Below the pieces are notes generated by a model. That model worked only from the letters and a program-made list of their open reading frames with translations. It was not told where the DNA came from and made no database searches. DNA of 64,000 nt from Salinimonas profundi (GTDB lineage Bacteria; Pseudomonadota; Gammaproteobacteria; Enterobacterales; Alteromonadaceae): positions 295,536-359,535 of the forward strand of contig NZ_JABBXD010000002.1 of assembly GCF_014750655.1 (NCBI RefSeq), written 5' to 3'. Shown one piece after another: positions 44,717 to 52,770 of this stretch; the first letter of the stretch is position 1, and every line of letters starts with the position of its first letter. Position numbers and translations under genes: made by a program.

Positions 44717-45184
44717 ATGAAGTTAGACAAATTTGATCGCGAGATTTTGCGTGTTTTACAGCAGGATGCCACCGTTTCAATGGCAGAACTCAGCCAGAAA
44801 GTCGGTCTGTCCCATACGCCCTGCTGGCGTCGGGTAAAGCGCATGGAAGCGGATGATATTATCGTTGGCAAAGTGACGCTGCTTAACAGCAAAAAACTTA
44901 ACCTTGGAGTATCTGTATTTATTTTTGTAACCCTGAAAAACCACGACGGCGATTCACTGACTGATTTTGAGCAGGCCGTTCAGTCTATCGATGAGGTTGT
45001 GGAGTGCCACACAACCAGCGGTGAAAAAGATTATCTGCTCAAAGTCGTTGTGGAAAGTATTGAAGAATACGAGAACCTGCTGAAAAACAAACTGACCCAC
45101 CTACCTTTGGTGGATCATATCAGTTCAACGTTTGCGTTAAAGCAGGTTAAAAATACGACTCAGCTTCCGATTAAAAGCCAGTAA
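44717..45184 (+). CDS. Lrp/AsnC-family transcriptional regulator
   Basis: 155-residue DNA-binding regulator. The helix-turn-helix MAELSQKVGLSHTPCWRRVKRME covers about 22-44, and the C-terminal RAM (amino acid sensing) domain runs from about 65 to 145 (GVSVFIFVTL, DEVVECHTTSGEKDYLLKVVVESIEEYENLL). ATG 44717 is preferred to TTG 44711. It is divergent from the Glu/Leu-type dehydrogenase, the usual layout for an Lrp-family regulator of an amino acid dehydrogenase. It likely senses an amino acid and activates that gene; which amino acid is unknown. It converges with maiA, three bases apart. Confidence 0.92.
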   Translation: MKLDKFDREILRVLQQDATVSMAELSQKVGLSHTPCWRRVKRMEADDIIVGKVTLLNSKKLNLGVSVFIFVTLKNHDGDSLTDFEQAVQSIDEVVECHTTSGEKDYLLKVVVESIEEYENLLKNKLTHLPLVDHISSTFALKQVKNTTQLPIKSQ

Positions 45185-45187
45185 TGA

Positions 45188-45844
45188 CTATTGCGGTGCA
45201 TCCGGCTGGTTTTCCGGCATCGCATTTATGAATGGCGCGAGGGCATTGCAGTTCGCATATATTTTGCTAATTAATGGGAACGGCTCGATGTCCAGGCCAA
45301 ACCGCATTGCGGCATAAACCTGCGGAACCAGACATACGTCTGCCAGCGACACATCAAAATCAAAACAATATTTGCCCGCCTGCGTTTGCAGGCGCTGCTC
45401 AATTGCACTGAAGCCACGCTGGCTCCAGTGCTTCACCCATTTTGCTTTTGCTTCACTGTCTGCACCAAATTCACTTTCAAGCGCCTGTAATACGCGAAGA
45501 TTATTCAGCGGCTGCATATCGCAGGAAATGTCCTGCGCCAGAGCCCGCACTCTTGCCCGTTCCACAGGATGTCCGGGAAGCAGCTGTTGAGAATCCGGGT
45601 ATTTTTCGTCCAGGAACTCTATGATACTCAGCGACTGATTCAGGATGATATCCTCATCATCATCAACCAGCGTCGGCACCAGCTCAGAAGGGTTCAGTTG
45701 CTGATATCCTTCTTTATGCTGTTCGCCACCGTCTTTTACCAGATGAACCGGAATGTAGTCGTATTCTAGTTGCTTGAGGTTAAGCGCAATCCGTACCCGG
45801 TAGGTTGCCGATGAACGCCAGTAGCCGTAAAGTTTCAGCGCCAT
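45188..45844 (-). CDS. maiA: Maleylacetoacetate isomerase (zeta-class GST)
   Basis: 218-residue glutathione-dependent isomerase, maleylacetoacetate to fumarylacetoacetate, the step before the last of homogentisate degradation. The N-terminal thioredoxin-fold domain has YGYWRSSATYRVRIALNLK, where SSATYRVR matches the zeta motif SSCSWRVR. The NQSLSIIEFLDEKYP segment follows. The C-terminal helical domain has DVSLADVCLVPQVYAA. It lies 12 bases after fahA on the same strand as the last gene of the hppD-hmgA-fahA-maiA operon. The 3' end converges with the Lrp/AsnC gene. Confidence 0.94.
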   Translation of the reverse strand: MALKLYGYWRSSATYRVRIALNLKQLEYDYIPVHLVKDGGEQHKEGYQQLNPSELVPTLVDDDEDIILNQSLSIIEFLDEKYPDSQQLLPGHPVERARVRALAQDISCDMQPLNNLRVLQALESEFGADSEAKAKWVKHWSQRGFSAIEQRLQTQAGKYCFDFDVSLADVCLVPQVYAAMRFGLDIEPFPLISKIYANCNALAPFINAMPENQPDAPQ

Positions 45845-45856
45845 TTTTATCTTCTC

Positions 45857-46870
45857 TTATGCTTTAAGCGGCTTAAGCTGCTGGTCAATGGCGCCGAATA
45901 TACTATCACCATTTTTATCCAGCATTTCCATGTGCACTTTGTCACCAAATTGCATGAAGGGGGTGGTGGGTTCTCCGTCTCGAATAGTCTCAATCATACG
46001 GATTTCTGCGATACACGAATACCCGCGCCCGCCCTCTGACACCGCAGATCCATGGTCAGTGCCCTGCTTATTCGATACTGTGCCAGAGCCAATGATAGCG
46101 CCTGCCCCAAGGTTCCGTGATTTCGCGGCATGAGCAACCAGCTCGCCAAAATTAAATGTCATGTCCTCGCCAGCTTCCGGCTTGCCGAACAGCTCACCGT
46201 TATAGGTGGTACGCAGCGGAAGATGAACCTTACCGTCCTTCCAGGCATCGCCCATTTCATCTGGTGTCACAGCGACCGGAGAAAATGCGCTGGCGGGTTT
46301 GGACTGGAAAAAGCCAAAACCTTTGGCCAGTTCACCAGGAATAAGGCCACGTAGTGACACATCGTTCACCAACATCAGTAAGCGAATGCGCTGGACGGCG
46401 TCCTCTGGCGAACATTGCATCGGAACATCATCAGTAACAACAGCTATCTCGCCTTCAAAATCCACGCCCCATTCATCGCTTGGTAGAATAATATCTTCCG
46501 TCGGACCAATGAAATCATCTGAACCGCCCTGATACATTAGTGGATCAGACCAAAAGCTCTCTGGCATCTCTGCGCCACGTGCTTTTCGAACCAATTCAAC
46601 ATGATTGACATAGGCACTGCCATCCGCCCATTGATAGGCTCTGGGCAATGGAGACTCACATCGCTGAGGGCTGAATCCCTCGGCGTTCAATTGATTATCA
46701 TTTAATTGCTCGTAGACATTTTTCAGTTCAGCCTCTACCTGAGCCCAGTTGTCCAGCGCGTACTGCATGGTAGGCGCGATATCCTTCAGAGAATAGGCCT
46801 GGGATAAATCCCGTGAGACCATCATTAACTGACCGTCGCGTGTATCGTTTTTGTAGGTTGCGAATTTCAT
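45857..46870 (-). CDS. fahA: Fumarylacetoacetase
   Basis: Hydrolyses fumarylacetoacetate to fumarate and acetoacetate, the final step of tyrosine breakdown. The 337-residue protein has the FAH fold: VDFEGEIAVVTDDVP carries the Glu ligands of the divalent metal, RIRLLMLVNDVSLRG follows, and GAGAIIGSGTVSNKQGTDHGSAVSEGGRGYSC is the later core block. It begins with the directly preceding hmgA stop (46871) and ends 12 bases before maiA, so the three are cotranscribed. Bacterial FahA of this length is common in Alteromonadales and Shewanella. Confidence 0.93.
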   Translation of the reverse strand: MKFATYKNDTRDGQLMMVSRDLSQAYSLKDIAPTMQYALDNWAQVEAELKNVYEQLNDNQLNAEGFSPQRCESPLPRAYQWADGSAYVNHVELVRKARGAEMPESFWSDPLMYQGGSDDFIGPTEDIILPSDEWGVDFEGEIAVVTDDVPMQCSPEDAVQRIRLLMLVNDVSLRGLIPGELAKGFGFFQSKPASAFSPVAVTPDEMGDAWKDGKVHLPLRTTYNGELFGKPEAGEDMTFNFGELVAHAAKSRNLGAGAIIGSGTVSNKQGTDHGSAVSEGGRGYSCIAEIRMIETIRDGEPTTPFMQFGDKVHMEMLDKNGDSIFGAIDQQLKPLKA

Positions 46871-48031
46871 TTATTCTCCCTTTTCTACCTTGTCGCTGCG
46901 CCAGCTATACACATAGTCTGGATTTTCAACTGCACTGGCAGCCGCACCAATAGTCAATGCATCACGGGTGTCCAGCATAACAGCAACTTCGTCGGTAAAT
47001 TTTTTCTTATGTTGGCGACCAGCTTCAAACGCTTTGGGATGAGGGCCGTGGGTAAAGCCTGCCGGATGAAATGTCACCATTCCCTTTTCAATATTGTCAC
47101 GACTGAAAAAGTCACCTTCGTGATAAAACAGGACTTCATCATAATCATCATTGTTATGATAGAACGGGACTTTTAATGCACCCGGGTCAGATTCAATCGG
47201 ACGTGGTACGAATGTACAAACCACAAATCGTGCTGCAACAAAGGTTGTGTGAGCAGAAGGTGGCAGGTGATAACGATGACTCATCAATGGCCTGATATCC
47301 CGCCAGTTGAGCCTGACCACGCACAAATCACCGTGCCAGCCAATCGCATCCAGCGGATTGTAAGGATACGTAATTACCGACAACGTATTGTGGCGCTTCA
47401 CCTCAACCTTCCACTGGTTTTCGTCCTGCTGTTGCAGGAAGCGATCATTAATCTGAGGGGTGTCCAGCACGGCCGGGTCAAAAATCGCATGGCCACCGAC
47501 CATACCTTTTTCCGGTAACTGGTAGGCATCATTCGTCGCCTCGATCAAAAGCAACTGCATCGGAAGCTCTGGCTCCAGACGCCACATTGTTGAGCGCGGT
47601 ATGACAACATAATCGCCCTTGACCAGGGTCAGATGCCCAAAATCACAAAATAATTCGCCCTGCCCTGCGTGCACAAAAAGCAGGTCGTCACCATCAGCAT
47701 TGCGGGCAAGCCGCTGCATAGGCTCGCGACACTGCCATAAGCGGTACTGACAATGCGCGTTACTTAAAATAACCGGCGCACTGAAAGGGCTGGCTGAATC
47801 GGTTTGGTGACCCTTCTCATCCAGCAGGTTCAGATCAAACGCTCTTGGTCTTAAATCACCTTCCCACTCACTCCAGCCAGTGGGCGCGTGTTTATGATGC
47901 ATATGGGTAGCAGGCCCAAAAAAGCCGCTGCGTCCCATTTCTCGTTCATAAATACCTTCCTCAGGAAAGTCGGCATGGGCTTGCCGTGAGTGACTTCCCT
48001 GAGCGGTAGGAAATTTAATCCAGTTACGCAT
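46871..48031 (-). CDS. hmgA: Homogentisate 1,2-dioxygenase
   Basis: Non-heme iron enzyme opening the homogentisate ring to maleylacetoacetate. The 386-residue protein begins MRNWIKFPTAQGSHSRQAHADFPE and contains the cupin segment CFVPRPIESDPGALKVPFYHNNDDYDEVLFYHEGDFF. GMVTFHPAGFTHGPHPKAFE is the family metal-binding segment with two histidines. It overlaps the hppD stop by eight bases (48024-48031) and touches fahA directly, so translation is coupled. The length fits the shorter bacterial class (about 380-440). Confidence 0.93.
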   Translation of the reverse strand: MRNWIKFPTAQGSHSRQAHADFPEEGIYEREMGRSGFFGPATHMHHKHAPTGWSEWEGDLRPRAFDLNLLDEKGHQTDSASPFSAPVILSNAHCQYRLWQCREPMQRLARNADGDDLLFVHAGQGELFCDFGHLTLVKGDYVVIPRSTMWRLEPELPMQLLLIEATNDAYQLPEKGMVGGHAIFDPAVLDTPQINDRFLQQQDENQWKVEVKRHNTLSVITYPYNPLDAIGWHGDLCVVRLNWRDIRPLMSHRYHLPPSAHTTFVAARFVVCTFVPRPIESDPGALKVPFYHNNDDYDEVLFYHEGDFFSRDNIEKGMVTFHPAGFTHGPHPKAFEAGRQHKKKFTDEVAVMLDTRDALTIGAAASAVENPDYVYSWRSDKVEKGE

Positions 48032-49118
48032 TTTGCTTCTCGTCAGAAATTACGCCGCGACGAATCTGATCTTCTTCGATAGATTCAAACAGCGCTTTGA
48101 AATTGCCCTCGCCAAAGCCTTCATTACCTTTACGCTGAATAATCTCAAAGAAAACCGGACCAATAACGGTATCAGTGAAGATTTGCAGCAATATCCCGTC
48201 TTTCATGGGCGCGCCATCGATAAGAATGCGTAAATCTCTGAGCTTGTCCAGATCTTCGCCATGGCCTTCTACCCGTGAATCCACTGCTTCGTAATATGTG
48301 TCCGGCGTACTCATGAACTTCATGCCACGGTCACGCAGTTCTGATACTGTTTTATAGATATCATCGGTTGCCAGCGCGATGTGCTGGATACCTTCGCCCT
48401 TATACTCGCGAATGAATTCTTCTATCTGAGATTTATCATCTGAAGATTCATTAATCGGAATGCGAATTTTACCGCAGGGCGATGTCATCGCCTTACTCAC
48501 AAGCCCGGTTAGCTTACCTTCAATATCAAAATAGCGAATTTCACGGAAATTGCCGATACGCTCGTAAAAATCAGCCCAAACAGCCATATTACCGCGACGC
48601 ACGTTATGCGTTAGGTGATCAACAAAATCCAGACCTGAGTTTGCACTCTCCATGCGTGCTTTCCAGTCATCGTAGAACGCAAAGTCGACATCGTAGATAT
48701 TGTCTTCCAGGTAGCGGTCAACAAAGTACAGTGTACTCTCGCCAATGCCGTAAACAGCGGGAATATTAAGTTCCATCGGTCCCAGGTTGCCAACAAACTG
48801 TTTGGCACCATTTTCAAGCGCATGCTGAAGCGCTTTGCCGGCATCTTTTACTCGAAAGGCCATACCACAAACACTGGGGCCGCGCAGGCGGGCAAATTCT
48901 TCAGCCTGAGACGCAGGCTCCGCATTAACAATGAAATTGATGTCGTTTTGCTTGTATAGCCAGACTTCTTTCGATCTGTGCTTCGCGACTTCTGCAAAAC
49001 CCAGCGAAGAAAACAGCTCTTTAAGCGCATTAATACCCTTCTCATCAGCAGCGGTATATTCGACAAATTCAAATCCGTCTGTACCCAGTGGGTTATAGGA
49101 ATAGTCTACGTTCGTCAT
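48024..49118 (-). CDS. hppD: 4-hydroxyphenylpyruvate dioxygenase
   Basis: Iron-dependent enzyme converting 4-hydroxyphenylpyruvate to homogentisate, start of the operon. The 364-residue protein has two vicinal-oxygen-chelate domains. VDHLTHNV gives the first iron His (about residue 163), GIQHIALATDDIY the second (about 242), and GPVFFEIIQRKGNEGFGEGNFKALFESIE near the end carries the iron-ligand Glu, so all three ligands are present. An imperfect TyrR box lies 111 bases upstream, consistent with induction by phenylalanine/tyrosine. hmgA overlaps its stop. Confidence 0.96.
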   Translation of the reverse strand: MTNVDYSYNPLGTDGFEFVEYTAADEKGINALKELFSSLGFAEVAKHRSKEVWLYKQNDINFIVNAEPASQAEEFARLRGPSVCGMAFRVKDAGKALQHALENGAKQFVGNLGPMELNIPAVYGIGESTLYFVDRYLEDNIYDVDFAFYDDWKARMESANSGLDFVDHLTHNVRRGNMAVWADFYERIGNFREIRYFDIEGKLTGLVSKAMTSPCGKIRIPINESSDDKSQIEEFIREYKGEGIQHIALATDDIYKTVSELRDRGMKFMSTPDTYYEAVDSRVEGHGEDLDKLRDLRILIDGAPMKDGILLQIFTDTVIGPVFFEIIQRKGNEGFGEGNFKALFESIEEDQIRRGVISDEKQNA

Positions 49119-49228
49119 GGTGAATTCCTTAATCAGTTATTTACAACACGTTTACACAATAAACATGATTACTGAGGGTTTGGAAAGGTTCACCGGTTAA
49201 TAAGCGAGGGCGTGGATTTGCGATGAAG

Positions 49229-49246
49229 TGTACAGTCTTTTTGACA
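49229..49246 (-). promoter_or_regulatory. TyrR-like box ahead of hppD operon
   Basis: TGTACA-gtcttt-TTGACA matches TGTAAA-N6-TTTACA at 10 of 12 positions. Its centre is about 120 bases upstream of the hppD ATG, a distance typical for TyrR activation sites. The neighbourhood (tyrR, phhA) raises its likelihood. Confidence 0.5.
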
Positions 49247-49280
49247 GCGTATTGAAGGATGAATGAAAGAAGCTAAACCC

Positions 49281-49302
49281 GCTCATAGCAGGGGCTATGA
49301 GC
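49281..49302 (-). terminator. Hairpin after tyrR
   Basis: GCTCATAG (49281-49288) and CTATGAGC (49295-49302) are perfect complements around six bases. It is 27 bases past the tyrR stop on the minus strand and is followed by GGGTTTAGC, so it is a weak terminator. Confidence 0.5.
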
Positions 49303-49328
49303 GTATCGCTATCCTTACAGCCATGTAA

Positions 49329-50885
49329 TTATAACTTTACAGTGGCTTTGTTTATGCCATATTCACGCAATTTATTCGCGATTGCGGTATGACTCAGGCC
49401 CAGCTTTTTGGCTAGCTGCCTGGTGCTTGGGTATGAAGGATAAAGACGCTTTAATAAATCCCGTTCAAACTTCTTCACTTCCTCATCCAGCGTACCATCG
49501 AAGTTTTCATCTATGTACGTGGTACTCGGCGCACAACTTGGCAGCTGAATATCTTCTTTGGTTATTTCTTTGCCATCGAGGAGACTCAATGCGCGGTATA
49601 ATGCATTTTGAAGCTGCCTGACATTTCCCGGCCAGGGGTAATGCTGTAAATATTCTACGCACGACTTACTGAGCTTCGCCGGGCGTCTGCCCAACTTGCC
49701 ACTGTGCTGTACAATAAATGATTCAGCCAGAGGAACAATATCCTGCTTTCTTTCTTTAAGGGAGGGCATGACCAGTGCCAGGACATTCAGACGATAATAC
49801 AGCTCTTTTCTGAAAAGCCCCTCTTCGACCAACTGACCAAGATCACGGCATGTGGTGCAAATAAACCGAACATCAATTTTGACGGGTTTATCGTCTCCTA
49901 CCCGACGAAATTCGCCATGTTCCATCACGCGCAGTAACTTAGCCTGAAGCTGCGTAGACATGTCAGCGATTTCATCCAGCAACAGTGTGCCGCCCGCAGC
50001 CAGCTCGAACAGACCAGGCTTGCCTTCGGGCTGATTGAACGCCCCCGCAGCATAACCAAACAGTTCGGTCTCCGCCACGCTGTCAGGTAAGGATGCGCAA
50101 TTTAATGCCAGAAACTCACCTTCATTGCGTCGACTGGCCTGATGACACGCCCGTGCAATCATCTCCTTTCCTGTGCCGGTCTCACCAAATATTAAAATAG
50201 GTGCATCCAGGTCAGCGACCTTGCGGGCCTCTTTCACGGTTTTGTGCATGACCGTGGATTGCGTAATAAACTTATCAAAGCTGTCGGTTTGTTGCTGATG
50301 AAACGCCGTAAACTGCTGGCCCAACCGCATTTCTGATTTCAAAAGCACGACCGCACCGGCGATGATAGTCCCGTCTTCGCCATCCGGCACAATAATGGGC
50401 AACATATCTGCAAGATAATCCTGCTGTATAAACTGCACTTTTGAAGAGGCTGGCTGTATTGATGTGGATTCGAGCCAACGGTGAAAATTAAAACCTTTCA
50501 CCCACTCTGCAACATCCTCACCTTTTATGGTGTCAGCGGACATTTCCAGCCCGGCAGTCACGGCTTCGTTGCACATCAGGATCTGCCCACGAGTGTCTAT
50601 TGAGAACACGGGGTCAGGGAGGGTCTGTAAAATTGCCGATAACTGATTACGCTCACGCTCTGCAGGCATGAATGGGGTGGTCTTTACGTCATCAATTCCA
50701 TCAATACGACGAATTTTTGGCATAAGATGCTGAAAGTCGGCAAATTCTATATTCGGAAAATTGAGAAAAATCTTACCGCCGACATCTATTTCGATCCCAC
50801 GAAGGTCTATCTCGTGTGCGACCAGGATGTCCAGAACATCCTGGGTGATTCCCAGTCTGTCCTGACAACTGATTTCTAAACGCAT
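49329..50885 (-). CDS. tyrR: TyrR, aromatic amino acid response regulator
   Basis: 518-residue regulator. An ACT domain (1-75; CQDRLGITQDVLDILVAHEIDLRGIEID) comes first. A PAS domain (about 80-185; LPDPVFSIDTRGQILMCNEAV) follows, then an AAA+ domain with Walker A GETGTGKE (234-241) and an HTH (TRQLAKKLGLSHTAIANKL) at the C-terminus. The GAFTGA loop of sigma-54 activators is absent (here GAFNQPEGKPG), as in E. coli TyrR, so it should act on sigma-70 promoters. A perfect TyrR box 13 bases ahead of its own ATG suggests autoregulation. It is 79 bases downstream of phhA on the same strand. Confidence 0.95.
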   Translation of the reverse strand: MRLEISCQDRLGITQDVLDILVAHEIDLRGIEIDVGGKIFLNFPNIEFADFQHLMPKIRRIDGIDDVKTTPFMPAERERNQLSAILQTLPDPVFSIDTRGQILMCNEAVTAGLEMSADTIKGEDVAEWVKGFNFHRWLESTSIQPASSKVQFIQQDYLADMLPIIVPDGEDGTIIAGAVVLLKSEMRLGQQFTAFHQQQTDSFDKFITQSTVMHKTVKEARKVADLDAPILIFGETGTGKEMIARACHQASRRNEGEFLALNCASLPDSVAETELFGYAAGAFNQPEGKPGLFELAAGGTLLLDEIADMSTQLQAKLLRVMEHGEFRRVGDDKPVKIDVRFICTTCRDLGQLVEEGLFRKELYYRLNVLALVMPSLKERKQDIVPLAESFIVQHSGKLGRRPAKLSKSCVEYLQHYPWPGNVRQLQNALYRALSLLDGKEITKEDIQLPSCAPSTTYIDENFDGTLDEEVKKFERDLLKRLYPSYPSTRQLAKKLGLSHTAIANKLREYGINKATVKL

Positions 50886-50897
50886 ACATCACTCTAC

Positions 50898-50915
50898 TGT
50901 AAAGTATTTTTTACA
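50898..50915. promoter_or_regulatory. Perfect TyrR box (tyrR autoregulation)
   Basis: TGTAAA-gtattt-TTTACA is a full match to the TyrR consensus, 13 bases upstream of tyrR ATG and 50 bases past the phhA stop. Its position near the start fits repression of tyrR by its own product. Confidence 0.85.
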
Positions 50916-50964
50916 GAATATCACAAACTCGTAACAAGTGAAGTATTTTCTATAATATCGGCGC

Positions 50965-51774
50965 CTAGTTTTGTCCGCTTGCCTTCTTCTCCTTTGGCGG
51001 AAATAATGGCTCAAAAAGCCCCAGCTCTTTAGCCTTTGCAACCAGCGCCATCAGATCCATCTCTGACAGTGTGAATAAGTCATCAAACTGTTCAAGAATG
51101 TAGTAAAGCGGTTGCATAATGTCGATACGATACGGGGTTCGTAAGGCATCAATCGGATCAAGCGGCTTACGAACCGGCGTATCACTTTCCAGCGCATACA
51201 CAGTTTCGCCCGGCGATGACAATATTCCACCACCGTAAATACGAAGCCCTTCTGCGGTATTTACCAGACCAAATTCAACGGTAAACCAATACAGACGTGC
51301 CAGATAAACCCTGTCTTCTTTACTGGCGTTTAGTCCCAGCTTGCCATAGGTATGGGTAAACTGCGCGAACGCCGGATTTGTCAGAAGCGGGCAGTGACCG
51401 AATACCTCGTGAAAAATATCCGGCTCCTGTAAATAGTCAAACTCTTCACGGGTGCGAATGAACGTAGCGACAGGAAATTGTTTGTTGGCCAGTAGCCTGA
51501 AAAATTCAGAAAAGTTGATTAATGCCGGAACCTCAGCAGTCTGCCAGCCGGTGGCCTTTTTAAGCTTTTTATTCAGCTCGGGTAACTGAGGGATACTATC
51601 GCTACTCAGACCAAGAAGATCCAGACCTTCGTGATACTGGTCACACGCGCGGTTTTGAATCAGGTCAATTTGTCGGTTGAAAAGCTCAGACCACACCTGG
51701 TTCTCTTCATCTGTCCAGTGAATGATGCCGTTGCTATCAGATACTTTAGATTTGTACTGCGTATCTTTTGACAT
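50965..51774 (-). CDS. phhA: Phenylalanine-4-hydroxylase
   Basis: Tetrahydrobiopterin- and iron-dependent hydroxylase making tyrosine from phenylalanine. The 269-residue protein has the catalytic block EPDIFHEVFGHCPLLTNPAFAQF with the HxxxxH iron ligands, and WFTVEFGLVNTAEGLRIYGGGILSSPGE with the ligand Glu. The size matches the bacterial enzymes (about 260-300). phhB (pterin carbinolamine dehydratase), commonly next to phhA, is not in this window. A TyrR-like site is about 100 bases upstream. The gene directly precedes tyrR and feeds the hppD-hmgA-fahA-maiA route. Confidence 0.96.
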   Translation of the reverse strand: MSKDTQYKSKVSDSNGIIHWTDEENQVWSELFNRQIDLIQNRACDQYHEGLDLLGLSSDSIPQLPELNKKLKKATGWQTAEVPALINFSEFFRLLANKQFPVATFIRTREEFDYLQEPDIFHEVFGHCPLLTNPAFAQFTHTYGKLGLNASKEDRVYLARLYWFTVEFGLVNTAEGLRIYGGGILSSPGETVYALESDTPVRKPLDPIDALRTPYRIDIMQPLYYILEQFDDLFTLSEMDLMALVAKAKELGLFEPLFPPKEKKASGQN

Positions 51775-51873
51775 AATAGGACCCCTGTTTAGTGCAATTA
51801 ATAAATTGACCTCAAGTCTATCGAAAAATTGGTAAGTAAGAAGATTTGAACCGATGATGAAAAGCGCATGAAG

Positions 51874-51891
51874 CGTAACACTTTATTTACA
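51874..51891 (-). promoter_or_regulatory. TyrR-like box ahead of phhA
   Basis: On the minus strand TGTAAA-taaagt-GTTACG matches the TyrR consensus at 10 of 12 positions. It is 100 bases upstream of the phhA ATG, a distance suited to activation. Confidence 0.5.
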
Positions 51892-51941
51892 TCTCAATGA
51901 CAGAGCGCGGCCGACGCTATTCTCACGTAATTCAGGACAAA

Positions 51942-51968
51942 CAAAAAAGGCAGGGGTCACCCTGCCTT
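51942..51968 (-). terminator. Terminator of the psp operon
   Basis: GGCAGGG-gtca-CCCTGCC forms a perfect seven-base stem. On the minus strand it is followed by TTTTTTGTTTGT, a strong terminator 20 bases after the pspC stop. Confidence 0.9.
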
Positions 51969-51988
51969 TCTTCTATTATCAGATTAAT

Positions 51989-52447
51989 CTATAACCGGTT
52001 AATCTCACGATTAAGCTGAAATTCGCGCGATGTCACATATTTTTCCATATGACGCAGCCGCTTTTCACTTTCATCGAACCGCTGCGCAATGTTACTTAAC
52101 GCGCGCTTGGGAGAGACACCCGCCTGCCATACCTTGCTCTTAACTTCGAACTGCTCATCAATGTCTTTTTTCGTGTTGTTACTGTTACGCCATCCTTTGC
52201 CCGTATTCTGATCAAAGATGTGAGCGGTGTTATCAGCGTGCACTTGATCAAGCGGTTTTTTCTCCAGAATAAACCAACATACGATGTAACCAACGAACAT
52301 AAATGGACCAGCTAAAAGAAAGAATGCAGTCACCACCAGAATTCTGACTAACCAGCGCTCCAGTCCGAAATAGTTGGCGATACCGGCACAAACACCCGCT
52401 ATACGCGCATTTTCAGTGTCTCGATACAACTGTCTGTTCATTCTCAT
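51989..52447 (-). CDS. pspC: Phage shock protein C
   Basis: 152-residue inner-membrane protein that senses envelope stress with PspB and helps release PspA from PspF. The PspC domain runs from about 4 to 65 (RQLYRDTENARIAGVCAGIANYFG, then LVRILVVTAFFLLAGPFMFVGYIVCWFIL), followed by a charged cytosolic tail of about 85 residues. ATG 52447 overlaps the pspB stop (ATGA), which fixes the start. The tail is longer than in E. coli PspC (119 residues), so a C-terminal extension is present. Confidence 0.93.
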   Translation of the reverse strand: MRMNRQLYRDTENARIAGVCAGIANYFGLERWLVRILVVTAFFLLAGPFMFVGYIVCWFILEKKPLDQVHADNTAHIFDQNTGKGWRNSNNTKKDIDEQFEVKSKVWQAGVSPKRALSNIAQRFDESEKRLRHMEKYVTSREFQLNREINRL

Positions 52448-52683
52448 GCGCGGTTTCTCCACTCAGGGGCCTCACTATCCAGAATTGCTTCCAGTGTTTT
52501 GACCCGGTCTGACATCGCTTCTGCCTTTTCGGCCAATTCATGCAGTGATGCGTGCTCTTCCTGACTCAACCCCTGATTGATACGACGCTTACTGCGATAG
52601 TGAAGAATCAGCCAGATAGGCGCGATGAAAATGATAAATAAAATAATTGGTGCCACGAGCAACCCGAGGATAGCTTCATCCAT
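52444..52683 (-). CDS. pspB: Phage shock protein B
   Basis: 79-residue protein with one N-terminal helix (ILGLLVAPIILFIIFIAPIWLILHY) and a cytoplasmic coiled part (RINQGLSQEEHASLHELAEKAEAMSDRVKTLEAIL), the usual PspB form. Together with PspC it signals to PspA at the inner membrane. It lies between pspA and pspC on the same strand, 87 bases after pspA and overlapping pspC by four bases. Confidence 0.95.
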   Translation of the reverse strand: MDEAILGLLVAPIILFIIFIAPIWLILHYRSKRRINQGLSQEEHASLHELAEKAEAMSDRVKTLEAILDSEAPEWRNRA

Positions 52684-52770
52684 TATAATTACCTCCGACT
52701 AAAAGTTGTTGCTCACTAATCCTGCCAGCCTGATACCTGTGAGCTCGGTATCAGACTCCGGCAGTCGGCT

